Assembly (NCBI GenBank): GCA_017794925.1
Contig: CP051238.1
Location: 3,088,345-3,152,344 of the forward strand
Direction of reading: 5' to 3'
From: Aestuariibacter sp.
Lineage (GTDB): Bacteria; Pseudomonadota; Gammaproteobacteria; Enterobacterales; Alteromonadaceae
Length of the DNA: 64,000 nt
Part shown: positions 20,566 to 29,975 of the stretch, piece by piece
Layout: every line of letters begins with the position of its first letter
Position numbering within the stretch: position 1 is the stretch's first letter
Notes under the pieces: generated by a model
Database searches by the model: none
What the model was told of the DNA's origin: nothing
The model's input: only the letters and a program-made list of their open reading frames with translations
Position numbers and translations under genes: made by a program

Positions 20566-22236
20566 ATGACTGAAAATTTTGCACAACTTTTTGAAGAGAG
20601 CTTACAAGAACTAGAAACACGTCCTGGTTCAATTGTAAAAGGTACTGTTGTATCAATTGACAAAGACATCGTTCTGGTAGACGCAGGTCTCAAATCAGAA
20701 AGTGCCATCCCAGCTGAACAATTTAAAAATGCTGAAGGCGAATTAGAAATCGCTATCGGTGACGAAGTTGATGTTGCGTTAGACGCAGTAGAAGACGGCT
20801 TCGGTGAAACTATCCTGTCTCGTGAAAAAGCGAAGCGTCACGAAGCATGGGTTGAGCTGGAAAAAGCTTACGAAGACAAAGCTACTATCAAAGGCGTTAT
20901 TAACGGTAAAGTTAAAGGCGGTTTCACTGTTGAAGTCAACAGTGTACGCGCGTTTTTGCCTGGTTCACTGGTTGACGTACGTCCGGTTCGTGACACTACT
21001 CACCTGGAAGGCAAAGAGCTTGAGTTTAAAGTAATCAAGCTGGACGCTAAGCGTAACAACGTTGTTGTTTCTCGTCGTGCTGTTATCGAAGCTGAAAACA
21101 GTGCAGAGCGCGAATCACTGCTTGCGAACCTGGAAGAAGGTCATGAAGTTAAAGGTATCGTTAAGAACCTGACTGACTACGGTGCGTTCGTTGATTTAGG
21201 CGGTGTAGACGGCCTGCTGCACATCACTGACATGGCTTGGAAGCGCGTTAAGCACCCAAGTGAAATCGTAAATGTTGGTGACGAAATCAATGTTAAAGTA
21301 TTGAAGTTCGACAAAGACAAGCAACGTGTATCTCTGGGCATGAAGCAGATGGGCAACGATCCATGGCAAGAAATCGCTCAGCGTTACCCAGAAGGCACTC
21401 GCATCACTGGCCAGGTAACTAACCTGACTGACTACGGTTGTTTCGTAGAGATCGAAGACGGTGTTGAAGGTCTGGTTCACGTTTCTGAAATGGATTGGAC
21501 TAACAAGAACATCCACCCATCTAAGGTTGTTAACCTGGGCGATACAGTAACTGTAATGGTTCTGGAAATCGACGAAGAACGTCGTCGTATTTCTCTGGGT
21601 CTTAAGCAGTGCATCGATAACCCATGGGAAACGTTCGCTAAGTCACACGAAAAAGGTGACAAAGTGTCTGGTAAGATCAAGTCAATCACTGACTTTGGTA
21701 TCTTTATCGGCCTTGACGGTGGCATCGATGGTCTGGTTCACCTGTCTGACATTTCTTGGAACAAGACTGGCGAAGAAGCCGTTCGTGACTACAAGAAAGG
21801 CGACGAAATCTCTGCAGTTGTACTGCAAGTCGACCCAGAGCGTGAGCGTATTTCGTTAGGCGTTAAGCAAATCGAAGAAGATCCTTTCAACAAGTATCTG
21901 ACAGATAATAAGAAAGGTGCTATCGTTACTGGTACAGTTACCGCAGCTGATGCTAAAGGTGTTACTGTTAACCTGGCTGAAGAAGTTGAAGGCTACATCC
22001 GTGTTGCAGACTTGTCTCGCGACCGCGTAGAAGACGCTTCTGAAGAAGTGAACGTTGGCGATTCAATCGAAGCTAAGTTCATCGGTGTTGACCGTAAGAA
22101 CCGCGTAGTTAACCTGTCTGTTAAAGCTAAAGACCAGGCTGACGAGAAAGAAGCTATCGATAAAGTAAATCAGCAAGAAGACGCTGGGTTTGCTAACGCA
22201 ATGGCTGAAGCCTTTAAAGCGGCGAAAGGCGAGTAA
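20566..22236 (+). CDS. rpsA: 30S ribosomal protein S1
   Basis: 556 residues, six S1 (OB-fold) repeats; repeats 3 to 6 each show the G-x-V-x-x-(I/L)-T-D-F/Y-G-x-F-V-x-(I/L) pattern (for example [18 protein letters not shown]). S1 recruits mRNA to the 30S subunit. No Shine-Dalgarno precedes the ATG; the last 30 bases are A/T-rich, which fits the known SD-less, S1-autoregulated rpsA leader of E. coli. Codon use is strongly biased, as expected for a ribosomal protein. Confidence 0.98.
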   Translation: MTENFAQLFEESLQELETRPGSIVKGTVVSIDKDIVLVDAGLKSESAIPAEQFKNAEGELEIAIGDEVDVALDAVEDGFGETILSREKAKRHEAWVELEKAYEDKATIKGVINGKVKGGFTVEVNSVRAFLPGSLVDVRPVRDTTHLEGKELEFKVIKLDAKRNNVVVSRRAVIEAENSAERESLLANLEEGHEVKGIVKNLTDYGAFVDLGGVDGLLHITDMAWKRVKHPSEIVNVGDEINVKVLKFDKDKQRVSLGMKQMGNDPWQEIAQRYPEGTRITGQVTNLTDYGCFVEIEDGVEGLVHVSEMDWTNKNIHPSKVVNLGDTVTVMVLEIDEERRRISLGLKQCIDNPWETFAKSHEKGDKVSGKIKSITDFGIFIGLDGGIDGLVHLSDISWNKTGEEAVRDYKKGDEISAVVLQVDPERERISLGVKQIEEDPFNKYLTDNKKGAIVTGTVTAADAKGVTVNLAEEVEGYIRVADLSRDRVEDASEEVNVGDSIEAKFIGVDRKNRVVNLSVKAKDQADEKEAIDKVNQQEDAGFANAMAEAFKAAKGE

Positions 22237-22255
22237 TCACCTTTTGTAGCATCTG

Positions 22256-22292
22256 ACGCACGGTGTTAAGACAAGTGCTTTGCACCGTGTGT
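22256..22292 (+). other. Hairpin between rpsA and ihfB
   Basis: Ten-bp inverted repeat with one G-U pair (22256-22265 with 22283-22292), 17-base loop, no T-run. Likely a 3'-end or processing structure in the rpsA-ihfB transcript. Confidence 0.5.
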
Positions 22293-22338
22293 TTACTGAT
22301 GTAAGCTGTTTCATATCGACGATGACAAAGAGGTTACC

Positions 22339-22626
22339 ATGACCAAGTCTGAACTAATTGAGCGGCTCGCTGATCAGGCTCGCCATATCCCGGCGAAAGA
22401 GCTTGAATCAGCTATCAAAGAAATGCTGGAGCAAATGGCGCAAACCCTGCAGAAGGGTGACCGCATTGAAATCCGCGGCTTTGGTAGTTTTTCACTACAT
22501 TATCGGGCACCCCGTGTTGGTCGTAATCCAAAGACTGGCGAAACGGTGGAACTGGACGGTAAATACGTTCCTCACTTTAAGCCTGGTAAAGAGCTACGTG
22601 ACCGGGTTAACGCGTCAATAGCCTGA
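22339..22626 (+). CDS. ihfB: Integration host factor subunit beta
   Basis: 95 residues. DNA-bending HU/IHF fold: N-terminal [13 protein letters not shown], beta-arm with [20 protein letters not shown], including the intercalating Pro region. Pairs with IHF-alpha, encoded elsewhere. AGAGG sits before the ATG. Position after rpsA is conserved. Confidence 0.97.
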   Translation: MTKSELIERLADQARHIPAKELESAIKEMLEQMAQTLQKGDRIEIRGFGSFSLHYRAPRVGRNPKTGETVELDGKYVPHFKPGKELRDRVNASIA

Positions 22627-22639
22627 GCTAAATAAAATA

Positions 22640-22664
22640 AAGCACTGTTGTCAGTGCTTTTTTT
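22640..22664 (+). terminator. Intrinsic terminator after ihfB
   Basis: Eight-bp stem (22640-22647 with 22652-22659), 4-base loop, T-run 22658-22664. Confidence 0.9.
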
Positions 22665-22735
22665 GTATATCAATACTGTAACAGGGTAAGCATTTTGCTA
22701 TCCTGTCGCTATTGTATTCTGTTGGGAACTCTTTC

Positions 22736-22990
22736 TTGAAAGGCTTAGTGTTTTTTATCTGCATTGTGGTGTTACTGGTACTGGCTGTGGCTGTTGGTTC
22801 ACAAAATGATGCAGTAATTCCGGTAAACTACCTTATAGCCAAAGCAGAGATGACCATTGCCACATTAATTGCCATTGCTGTAGCACTTGGCGTTATTGTC
22901 GGCGTCTTAGCTGTTTTGAGTAGTTGGTTAACCCTGCGCGTAAAAGTGATCAGGCTGCAAGCTAAACTCAATCGACTGCAGAAAGAATAA
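22736..22990 (+). CDS. lapA: LapA (YciS) inner-membrane protein
   Basis: 84 residues from a TTG at 22736. This start is preferred because GGGA (22724-22727) lies 8 bases upstream and the peptide then begins LKGLVFFICIVV, matching the MKYLLIFLLV start of E. coli YciS; a more distal TTG at 22712 lacks a ribosome site. Two helices are visible (about 3-20 and 38-62) joined by the conserved SQNDAVIPVNYLIA segment, followed by a C-terminal coiled coil. Works with LapB in lipopolysaccharide assembly control. Confidence 0.88.
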   Translation: MKGLVFFICIVVLLVLAVAVGSQNDAVIPVNYLIAKAEMTIATLIAIAVALGVIVGVLAVLSSWLTLRVKVIRLQAKLNRLQKE

Positions 22991-22995
22991 TCTCC

Positions 22996-24156
22996 ATGTT
23001 AGAGCTGCTATTCCTGCTGCTTCCTGTAGCCGCCGGCTATGGTTACATCATGGGGCGTAACAGTGTCAGACAGGCACAACGCAAACAGTCCAGTATTCTC
23101 TCCAAGCACTATTATCGCGGTTTGAATTTCCTGCTGTCTGATCAACCAGATAAGGCAGTGGATACCCTAATCAAAATGATCAATCTGAACAACGATACGG
23201 CTGAAACCCACATTGCCATGGGAAACTTCTTCAGACACCGTGGCGAAATTGACCGTGCCATTCGTGTTCACCAAAATTTGGTGAGTCGTGACGAGTTACA
23301 ATCGACACAGCGAGAAAATGCATTGCGTGAACTGGGCAGAGACTACATGCAAGCGGGTTTTCTTGAGCGTGCGGAAGATACGTTTGCAAAGCTTTTGTCT
23401 AGTGACAAACATTTTGATTTTGCGCAGCAACAGTTGTTTTCTATTTATCAAACGACCAAAGAATGGGAGCGTGCAATTGCTTTAGCAGAGAAAATGCTAC
23501 AAGACAACGACGTTGTACGCTCTAAGCTTGCCCACTTCTACTGTGAGCAGGCGCAAATTGAGTTAGATAAACAGCATATAGAGCAGGGCCTTGCCCTACT
23601 ACAAAAAGCCGTAAATGCCGATGAAAATGCGACACGCCCCTGGTTAATGCTAGGGCAGGTTACTTTTGATGAAGGGCGCTACCAGGAATCTATAGAATAC
23701 TTGTTGCAGGTTGCCAAGCGCGAAGAAGACTGGTTTATAGAGGCCATTCCTGTCCTACATAAAATCACCGAACAAACCGGGGACTGGGATAACTTTGAAA
23801 ATTTGCTAAAAGCACACTGGGTGCAATGCGCTACAGCGTATCTTGCCATGGTTGCGGTGATGGTTAAGCAAAACCGTAATCAACAAGCTGCAGATTATTT
23901 ATTTTCACAATTGCAAAAAACACCCACAATGCGTGGTTTTCACCGCTTAATGCAGTTGTATAGTGACAATACCACTGATAATGATGCCAAAATGACGTAT
24001 CAGCATCTGGCAGAACTGGTTAGTAAACAAATTCAACAACGCCCACGTTATCGCTGTAAGAGCTGTGGGTTTTCCGGACGTAAACTCTATTGGTTATGTC
24101 CTTCATGTAAAAAGTGGGGTGTGGTACATCCCATTCGTGGTTTAGACGGAGAATAG
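22996..24156 (+). CDS. lapB: Lipopolysaccharide assembly protein LapB (YciM)
   Basis: 386 residues. One N-terminal membrane anchor (about 2-20), a long array of TPR helices, and a C-terminal rubredoxin-like metal site CKSCG...CPSCKKWG. LapB brings LpxC to FtsH for degradation and so sets the LPS synthesis rate. Starts 5 bp after lapA; pyrF follows after 6 bp, the same lapA-lapB-pyrF order as E. coli. Confidence 0.95.
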   Translation: MLELLFLLLPVAAGYGYIMGRNSVRQAQRKQSSILSKHYYRGLNFLLSDQPDKAVDTLIKMINLNNDTAETHIAMGNFFRHRGEIDRAIRVHQNLVSRDELQSTQRENALRELGRDYMQAGFLERAEDTFAKLLSSDKHFDFAQQQLFSIYQTTKEWERAIALAEKMLQDNDVVRSKLAHFYCEQAQIELDKQHIEQGLALLQKAVNADENATRPWLMLGQVTFDEGRYQESIEYLLQVAKREEDWFIEAIPVLHKITEQTGDWDNFENLLKAHWVQCATAYLAMVAVMVKQNRNQQAADYLFSQLQKTPTMRGFHRLMQLYSDNTTDNDAKMTYQHLAELVSKQIQQRPRYRCKSCGFSGRKLYWLCPSCKKWGVVHPIRGLDGE

Positions 24157-24162
24157 TAAACT

Positions 24163-24861
24163 GTGACTCAAGATCCTCGCGTCATCGTAGCGCTGGACTT
24201 CGACAATGTCGAACAAGCTAATCAACTGGTCAATCAACTGGAGCCTTCGGCTTGCAAACTTAAAGTGGGCAAGGAAATGTTCACGTTGTATGGCCCGGAA
24301 TTTGTGAAATCGCTTATTAATAAAGGCTTTGATGTCTTTTTAGACCTTAAATTTCACGATATTCCCAACACAGTTGCTAAAGCCTGCAAAGCGGCGGCTG
24401 AGATGGGCGTGTGGATGGTAAACGTACATGCGAGCGGTGGTGCAGAAATGATGCGTAAAGCTAAACAAGCTATTGAAAGCTCATCACACCCGCAAACCAA
24501 ACTCATTGCCGTAACGGTATTAACCAGTATGGATCAGGAGCAACTTAGCGATGTAGTTCCCGGTGTCACCCCGGCTGAACAAGTATCGAAGCTGGCTGCA
24601 TTAACAGCGGAATCCGGCCTCGATGGTGTTGTGTGTTCCGCAAAAGAAGCGGTTATGCTGCGTGAATCATTGCCTGAGTCGTTCTTACTGGTTACCCCGG
24701 GTATCCGCCCCGCAGGAGCGGATGTTGGCGACCAAAAACGTGTTATGACGCCGGTTGATGCAATGGAAGCGGGTGTGAGTTATCTGGTTATGGGCCGTCC
24801 GATTACCCAATCAGAGAACCCTTTGGCTACGCTTACCAGCATTAATGAGTCAATTGCCTGA
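24163..24861 (+). CDS. pyrF: Orotidine 5'-phosphate decarboxylase
   Basis: 232 residues from a GTG. Decarboxylates OMP to UMP. The catalytic D-x-K-x-x-D motif is [12 protein letters not shown]; phosphate-binding loops read [11 protein letters not shown] and VMGRPITQS. Last gene of the lapAB-pyrF unit. Confidence 0.97.
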   Translation: MTQDPRVIVALDFDNVEQANQLVNQLEPSACKLKVGKEMFTLYGPEFVKSLINKGFDVFLDLKFHDIPNTVAKACKAAAEMGVWMVNVHASGGAEMMRKAKQAIESSSHPQTKLIAVTVLTSMDQEQLSDVVPGVTPAEQVSKLAALTAESGLDGVVCSAKEAVMLRESLPESFLLVTPGIRPAGADVGDQKRVMTPVDAMEAGVSYLVMGRPITQSENPLATLTSINESIA

Positions 24862-24890
24862 GTCTCTGGAAACGGAATGACTATCAACGA

Positions 24891-24916
24891 AAAGGCTACT
24901 TTAAAAAGTAGCCTTT
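24891..24916. terminator. Intrinsic terminator between convergent pyrF and the PPC/dockerin gene
   Basis: Perfect 10-bp stem (24891-24900 with 24907-24916), 6-base loop. A-rich and T-rich flanks can serve both directions. Confidence 0.8.
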
Positions 24917-24922
24917 GTTAGT

Positions 24923-27082
24923 TTAGAAGAGGGCAGATTGACACCCTTCATACGTACATTTGTTTTCACAGAACAGCGTATCGTTAGAGTCGATAATCCT
25001 GTCACGATTAATATCCATTCGTTCGTTTTCTGCTGAAACTGGGTTGCCACGGTGTTTTCCAACGCGTTCAATATCGAACAAATCTACAAAATAATCCCCA
25101 TTAGTGTCACAGGACAACGATTCTTTTGGCGTCTCAGGCTCCTGAACGGCTACCGTTGCATACGCGGTATCTTCGGTAGTTCCATCGGTTATTGTTAGCG
25201 TAAAGGTGTAGCTGCCTGCTTTATCAGGTGTGACAGACATCCGGGGGGGGCCATTTGTCACGCTTAACAGGCTGTTTTCGGGTTTTGCCTGGATACTCCA
25301 TCGATACTCAACCTGATTTCTATCACCAACGTCACTATCTGAACCATCTAACTCAATGTTGCTCCCGAGGGTTATCGACGCTTTTGCCGTTAGTATTGCT
25401 GAAAGTGGGGGGGCGGGCTTTGCAACTTCTGTCGCGGTTAATGAAAGGGATTTAACGTATTCATCTATCGTGTCGCTAGCCACGAATTGAACCTCATACT
25501 CACCTGCCATATCCGGGGTGAACTGTGCTTTCAGGCCTGAACTAACGACCAGTTCACTGCGACTCTCCGGGGGTGTTTTAATAAATACCCAGTTAAAGTT
25601 AACATTTACATCTGAATCATTGATAACAATGGCTTCCAGTATTACGGGCTTTCCGACATCACTGCCTGTTGATGCTGACAACGAAATAGTTGGGGCTTTA
25701 TAAACCACGTGTATGGAATGGGTGGCAGTGTATGTTTTCCCCTCAGCCTGAATGCTTGATGTTATTGTGTAATCTCCCGGTGTTGCACTTTTAAATAGTA
25801 TAGTTTGAGGGCCTGTTTCCTTTTCGCTAACAAGCAGGTCCGTCGCGATTGCATTCTCAGGTGCATGGGACACTGTCCAGTTAATATCAGTATCTTGCGG
25901 GGTATGCTGTAGTGAAGCAGTAAGTGATACCTGCTCTCCCAGCTTGATATTCGACGGGCCACTAATGTGAATACTGGGAAGTTCAGGCATTTTCATGATG
26001 GGTACCAGTGTCATCCTTATCTGGTATTTGCCTGTTTCCGCATTACCGCGACTGGATGACGTATGACCGTCCTGGACTTGTACAATGTAACGTCCTGTTT
26101 GTTGAATTTTTATTGTATTAAATCGCAACACATTATCGTTACCGCTTTGCGCCATAATTTTCCCATCCGGTGCAAATATAATAGCGTGTACGGCTAAATT
26201 TTTTGCATCCAGATCTGTGACAGTAATAGACAGAGTTTGCCCTGTTACTGCATCAAAATACCAGCTATCTAAATCTCCCTTATCGATGACATCCTCTACA
26301 ACACCGGCGTTCTTCAGGCTACCAAGTTCAGAAATGGTGGATTGAGCAAGGTAGACACGATAGGCCCCAGTCTCTGCATGTCCGCGGCTTGAAGACGTAT
26401 GACTGTCTTTAACAACCAGTAGATAGGTGCCGGACTGGGGGGCTTCAATAGCGTGGAATAATTGGACGGTGTCATTACCGCCATCTACCAGTATAGTGCC
26501 ATCCGGATTATAAATGGTGCCATGCATGGCCAAATTACTGTTTGAATGATCCACAATGGTTGCGGTAAATATATCCCCGGCATTTAAGGTAAATTGCCAT
26601 GAATCAATATCGCCCCGATCAATTGTCTCATCAACATAACGGCCAGGCGCTATGGCCCCATGTTCTGATTGATAATTGTTCTGATAGTAAATTCGGTAAC
26701 GCCCGGTTTCATTGAAGCCGCGGCTGGATGATGTATTACCGTCTTTAACTTCTACCGAATAGGTACCCGTCATGTCCGGTTTGTAGTTATGTACTAAAAC
26801 GACGTTGTCGTTAGTACTATCAATGGCGACAGCACCATCTGGTTTGTAAATGACGACCTGAACAGCCAGGTTATTGTTACTGACATCGGCAACATTAATG
26901 CTGAAGATTTCTCCTGCTGTTGCTTCAAACATCCATAAGCCACTTTCGCCTGGTGTGGCAATTTCGCCTTCGACAAAGTTTCCATTTATTAATTCATTAG
27001 CGGAAGAAAAGCAGGAGATGAAGAACAGTAAGACAGTCACAAGACTGAGTGAGGCTGCACGAGCTCGATTGATGTGCTGCAT
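24923..27082 (-). CDS. Secreted modular protein: three PPC-like repeats, Ig/PKD-like domains, dockerin-like C-terminus
   Basis: 719 residues from the ATG at 27082 (AGGAAG upstream); a frame extension to 27136 adds 18 residues before the signal peptide and has no ribosome site. Order: signal peptide 1-28; three repeats of about 105 residues (33-133, 139-246, 250-356) resembling PPC (bacterial pre-peptidase C-terminal) domains, each with DSW-F (first copy SGLWMF), NLAV/NLAM, PDG, ND(N/T)V and the strict signature TSSSRG-x-x-ETG-x-Y; three Ig/PKD-like beta domains (about 371-460, 464-552, 561-646); then two calcium-loop motifs of dockerin type, D659-x-N-x-D-x-x-x-D-x-x-D670 and D690-x-N-x-D-x-x-x-D-x-x-D701, flanked by Cys658, 705, 709 and 714. 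No catalytic motif seen. Probably an exported binding or scaffold protein, transcribed with the peptidase-like gene 46 bp upstream. Confidence 0.8.
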   Translation of the reverse strand: MQHINRARAASLSLVTVLLFFISCFSSANELINGNFVEGEIATPGESGLWMFEATAGEIFSINVADVSNNNLAVQVVIYKPDGAVAIDSTNDNVVLVHNYKPDMTGTYSVEVKDGNTSSSRGFNETGRYRIYYQNNYQSEHGAIAPGRYVDETIDRGDIDSWQFTLNAGDIFTATIVDHSNSNLAMHGTIYNPDGTILVDGGNDTVQLFHAIEAPQSGTYLLVVKDSHTSSSRGHAETGAYRVYLAQSTISELGSLKNAGVVEDVIDKGDLDSWYFDAVTGQTLSITVTDLDAKNLAVHAIIFAPDGKIMAQSGNDNVLRFNTIKIQQTGRYIVQVQDGHTSSSRGNAETGKYQIRMTLVPIMKMPELPSIHISGPSNIKLGEQVSLTASLQHTPQDTDINWTVSHAPENAIATDLLVSEKETGPQTILFKSATPGDYTITSSIQAEGKTYTATHSIHVVYKAPTISLSASTGSDVGKPVILEAIVINDSDVNVNFNWVFIKTPPESRSELVVSSGLKAQFTPDMAGEYEVQFVASDTIDEYVKSLSLTATEVAKPAPPLSAILTAKASITLGSNIELDGSDSDVGDRNQVEYRWSIQAKPENSLLSVTNGPPRMSVTPDKAGSYTFTLTITDGTTEDTAYATVAVQEPETPKESLSCDTNGDYFVDLFDIERVGKHRGNPVSAENERMDINRDRIIDSNDTLFCENKCTYEGCQSALF

Positions 27083-27128
27083 ATTACTTCCTTTTAATTT
27101 GCTATAACAATGACACAAAATAGTGTTA

Positions 27129-28427
27129 TCAATCATTTAGATAAGTGACTTTACTGACCGACGTCATAAGACTTTTGGTTGGGTCTGACTTCAGCGTAAA
27201 GCGATTGGCCTGCATCCAGGCTTCTGTCAGGCAGGCGAAGCCACCAACGCCATATCCCTGGCCCCAACTGTTGGCTGCAATAGCACAGTAGCGTCCTTCT
27301 TTAGCGTGCATTGTGTCCGGTAGCTTTATGAAGCCGACAAGTAACATGGCATGTCCACGGGCGAATGTTCTTGCATGGGTTGTCTGGTTTATGGCGTCAT
27401 TCTGGCGAACCACACCATTTGTCTCTACGTAACTGTCGGTGAGAGTAAAGCCAGCGGCAATGGGCTTATTTTGAGTAAGCTCGCTGATTATTTCGTTAAA
27501 CGAGAGGTGCTGATTAATCTCAGTGACTTCAAATAATGCGCCACGCTCATTCATACATTGTTGGGACAATGGACTGTGCGTTAAATTGTTTTTGTTTAAT
27601 TTTGGTGAGTAAGGGCAGTATAGCTCCTGGCGTATATATCCTGTTGATTTCATCTTCAGGCTATTCAGGAACCCGGTATCAAAGTAGGCGCTCTCTGTAT
27701 GCTCAATCTGATTACAGGGGGCATCAACGCAGTCAGGTTTACTCAGCCAGTAAAAATGCTGCTCTGAAAGGTCAAGTTCTTTGGGAGAGAACCGTTGATG
27801 TTGACCCAATACCGTTTCAATGGCTCTTATGCCAGTAAAAGCAATACCCGTACCTCGTTCTTTTTGGTCCCGAATGTCGATGTCCATTGCATTGGGAATA
27901 ACATAAAAGTCTCCGGCATTCATCGAATCCAAAGGATCCTCTCCCGGCGGCAGAGGTAAATCATTTATGTCACTTTTATCTTTGGGTATCGTGTTTTCTG
28001 TTTCGTCGTTTTCATCCGTATATTGCTTGCGGTGGTTCATATAGTACTTTTTCGCCATACCCCATTCTGCGGTTACCGCGTTGTAGTCTTCTGTCCAGGT
28101 ATCAACAATATTGCGGTAATCTTTTTGGAAGTCCTTCATGATATTGCTCATGCCAGAGTAAACATCACTGCTATTGCCTTTATTTTGGGCCTTGTCTTTT
28201 TCTGTGGGAGAGGGCGTATCTTCCTTTGATTGTTCTTCGTCAATGGTGGCATTTTTGTCTTTTTCACTTAATTCAAGTCCCATATCTTTAAGGATGGTCT
28301 GAATAACGAATGAACCATATTGAGAGACTTGACCCGGTGAGGAGGTCTTTTGGGGTTCCAAGACGAGATTGGCAGTCGCGGGAACACTAAAAGCGACACT
28401 GAATAAAAGCACCAGCTTTTTGTCCAT
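27129..28427 (-). CDS. Secreted papain-fold (C1-like) protein lacking the catalytic Cys
   Basis: 432 residues; AGGAA before the ATG. Signal peptide about 1-19, a charged low-complexity stretch (about 50-95), then a papain-like core. IRDQKERGTGIAFTGIRAIE aligns with the bacterial C1 active-site helix (R-D-Q-g-x-R-G-T-C-v-A-F). The oxyanion Gln188 is kept at the proper six-residue spacing, but the nucleophile position is Gly194 (codon GGT, plus-strand 27846-27848). His359 in RGHAMLLVGF and Asn386 in AANSWGQGYG complete the fold's usual triad positions. Six Cys elsewhere could form disulfides. I infer an inactive peptidase-fold binding protein; a base error (TGT to GGT) is the alternative. First gene of a pair with the PPC/dockerin protein. 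Confidence 0.8.
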   Translation of the reverse strand: MDKKLVLLFSVAFSVPATANLVLEPQKTSSPGQVSQYGSFVIQTILKDMGLELSEKDKNATIDEEQSKEDTPSPTEKDKAQNKGNSSDVYSGMSNIMKDFQKDYRNIVDTWTEDYNAVTAEWGMAKKYYMNHRKQYTDENDETENTIPKDKSDINDLPLPPGEDPLDSMNAGDFYVIPNAMDIDIRDQKERGTGIAFTGIRAIETVLGQHQRFSPKELDLSEQHFYWLSKPDCVDAPCNQIEHTESAYFDTGFLNSLKMKSTGYIRQELYCPYSPKLNKNNLTHSPLSQQCMNERGALFEVTEINQHLSFNEIISELTQNKPIAAGFTLTDSYVETNGVVRQNDAINQTTHARTFARGHAMLLVGFIKLPDTMHAKEGRYCAIAANSWGQGYGVGGFACLTEAWMQANRFTLKSDPTKSLMTSVSKVTYLND

Positions 28428-28674
28428 ATTAATAATTCCTTTTACTATGGCACAAGGTTTACCACATCAGTGAAACATCAGAACTAATGCGGACAGAAAA
28501 GCGTTTGAGATAAAGCTACAACCGTAAGAAAAACGACATTCAATAGGAGCTGGTTAAAATATAATCACACGTAGTAACTGAATGCAATATAGTTTTTAAG
28601 CGAGGCCTGTATGGCTATTTTAGTAGGTGGCAACGTTGAGTTGTGACAGCGGGAATTAGCTCAAAGAGAATAGA

Positions 28675-28696
28675 AAAGGGGCTGATTAGCCCCTTT
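28675..28696 (-). terminator. Intrinsic terminator after ald
   Basis: Nine-bp stem (28675-28683 with 28688-28696), followed on the minus strand by TTTTCTATTC. The rest of the 28428-28715 gap holds no supportable gene and presumably the promoter of the papain-fold gene. Confidence 0.75.
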
Positions 28697-28715
28697 AGAC
28701 ATCGGCATACCGAAA

Positions 28716-29843
28716 TTATCTTAATGCATCCAATGCCGGGGTGTAGGTAATACCCAACTGTTCACCCAGGGCTTCAACAACAGCCTGGTAAGTCACTTTG
28801 CCTTCGTGAACGTTCAAACCGTTTAACAGGTGAATGTCTTCCAGCATGGCTTGCTTAGGGCCTTTGTTAGCCAGAGCAAGACCAAATGGCAATGTGGCGT
28901 TATTCAGCGCCATGGTTGATGTTCTTGCTACGCCACCAGGCATGTTAGCAACGCAGTAGTGAACTACGTCGTCAATGATATAAACAGGGTCCTGGTGCGT
29001 GGTGGCTTTAGACGTTTCAAAGCAGCCGCCCTGGTCAATGGCAACGTCCACTAGCACTGAGCCTGGTTTCATGTTTTTGATGTGTTCACGGTTCAGCAGT
29101 TTTGGCGCAGCTGCACCTGGAATCAGAACCGCACCCACAACCAGATCTGCATTGGCAGAATAATGCTCAATGGCATCAACCGTCGAATACACCGTTTTAA
29201 CCTGACCATTGAAGATATCATCTAACTGGCGTAAGCGTGGCAAAGAGCGGTCCAGAATAGTGACATCAGCACCCAGGCCCAACGCCATTTTAGCGGCTTG
29301 AGTTCCCACAACACCACCACCGATGATCAGCACTTTACCCGGAGCAACACCTGGTACACCGCCTAAAAGTGTGCCGCTTCCGCCATGCGCTTTTTCAAGG
29401 TAATGAGCACCGGCTTGTACTGACATACGGCCAGCTACTTCACTCATAGGTGCTAACAACGGCAGGCCGCCGTTTCTGTCAGTTACGGTTTCGTAAGCAA
29501 TACAGGTAGCGCCAGACGCAATCAATAATTCAGTTTGAACCGGGTCCGGGGCAAGGTGCAGGTAGGTATACAGCGTTTGGCCTTTACGCAGTTGTCTGCA
29601 TTCAGACGGTTGAGGTTCTTTCACCTTCACAATCATTTCTGCTTCCGCAAAAATTTGCTCTGCGGTATCGACGATGGTTGCACCCGCATTTTGGTAAAGT
29701 TCGTCAGTAAAGCCAATTGCCGTACCTGCATTGGTTTCTACTATTACCTGATGGCCATGAGCGACAAACTCTTTTACTGCGGCCGGAGTTAAACCTACGC
29801 GGTATTCATGATTTTTTATTTCTTTTGGTACACCAACTAACAT
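28716..29843 (-). CDS. ald: Alanine dehydrogenase
   Basis: 375 residues. Interconverts L-alanine and pyruvate with NAD. Starts [18 protein letters not shown] as family members do; NAD-binding loop [21 protein letters not shown], and the catalytic-domain stretches [14 protein letters not shown] (YTYLHLAPD) and [20 protein letters not shown]. Divergent from lrp across 132 bp. A degenerate Lrp-like palindrome (TAG...CTG, 29902-29915) lies about 60 bp upstream, consistent with alanine-responsive control by an Lrp family protein; that part is inference. Confidence 0.96.
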   Translation of the reverse strand: MLVGVPKEIKNHEYRVGLTPAAVKEFVAHGHQVIVETNAGTAIGFTDELYQNAGATIVDTAEQIFAEAEMIVKVKEPQPSECRQLRKGQTLYTYLHLAPDPVQTELLIASGATCIAYETVTDRNGGLPLLAPMSEVAGRMSVQAGAHYLEKAHGGSGTLLGGVPGVAPGKVLIIGGGVVGTQAAKMALGLGADVTILDRSLPRLRQLDDIFNGQVKTVYSTVDAIEHYSANADLVVGAVLIPGAAAPKLLNREHIKNMKPGSVLVDVAIDQGGCFETSKATTHQDPVYIIDDVVHYCVANMPGGVARTSTMALNNATLPFGLALANKGPKQAMLEDIHLLNGLNVHEGKVTYQAVVEALGEQLGITYTPALDALR

Positions 29844-29975
29844 GCTTTTCCCCGTCTCAAATTGGGTTGTTCAATAAAGATGCTGAGTATAGCCAATGAT
29901 TTAGAAATATATCTGCTGTAATTTCATACTTTGCAGTGTTATATTTTGAGTAAATTCGAATACGCAAAATATAAT

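Noticed and set aside
26000..26780. DNA repeats in the PPC gene as a possible CRISPR or IS-derived repeat
   Set aside because: The periodicity is about 320 bp and in frame; it encodes protein domain repeats, with no spacers or transposase.
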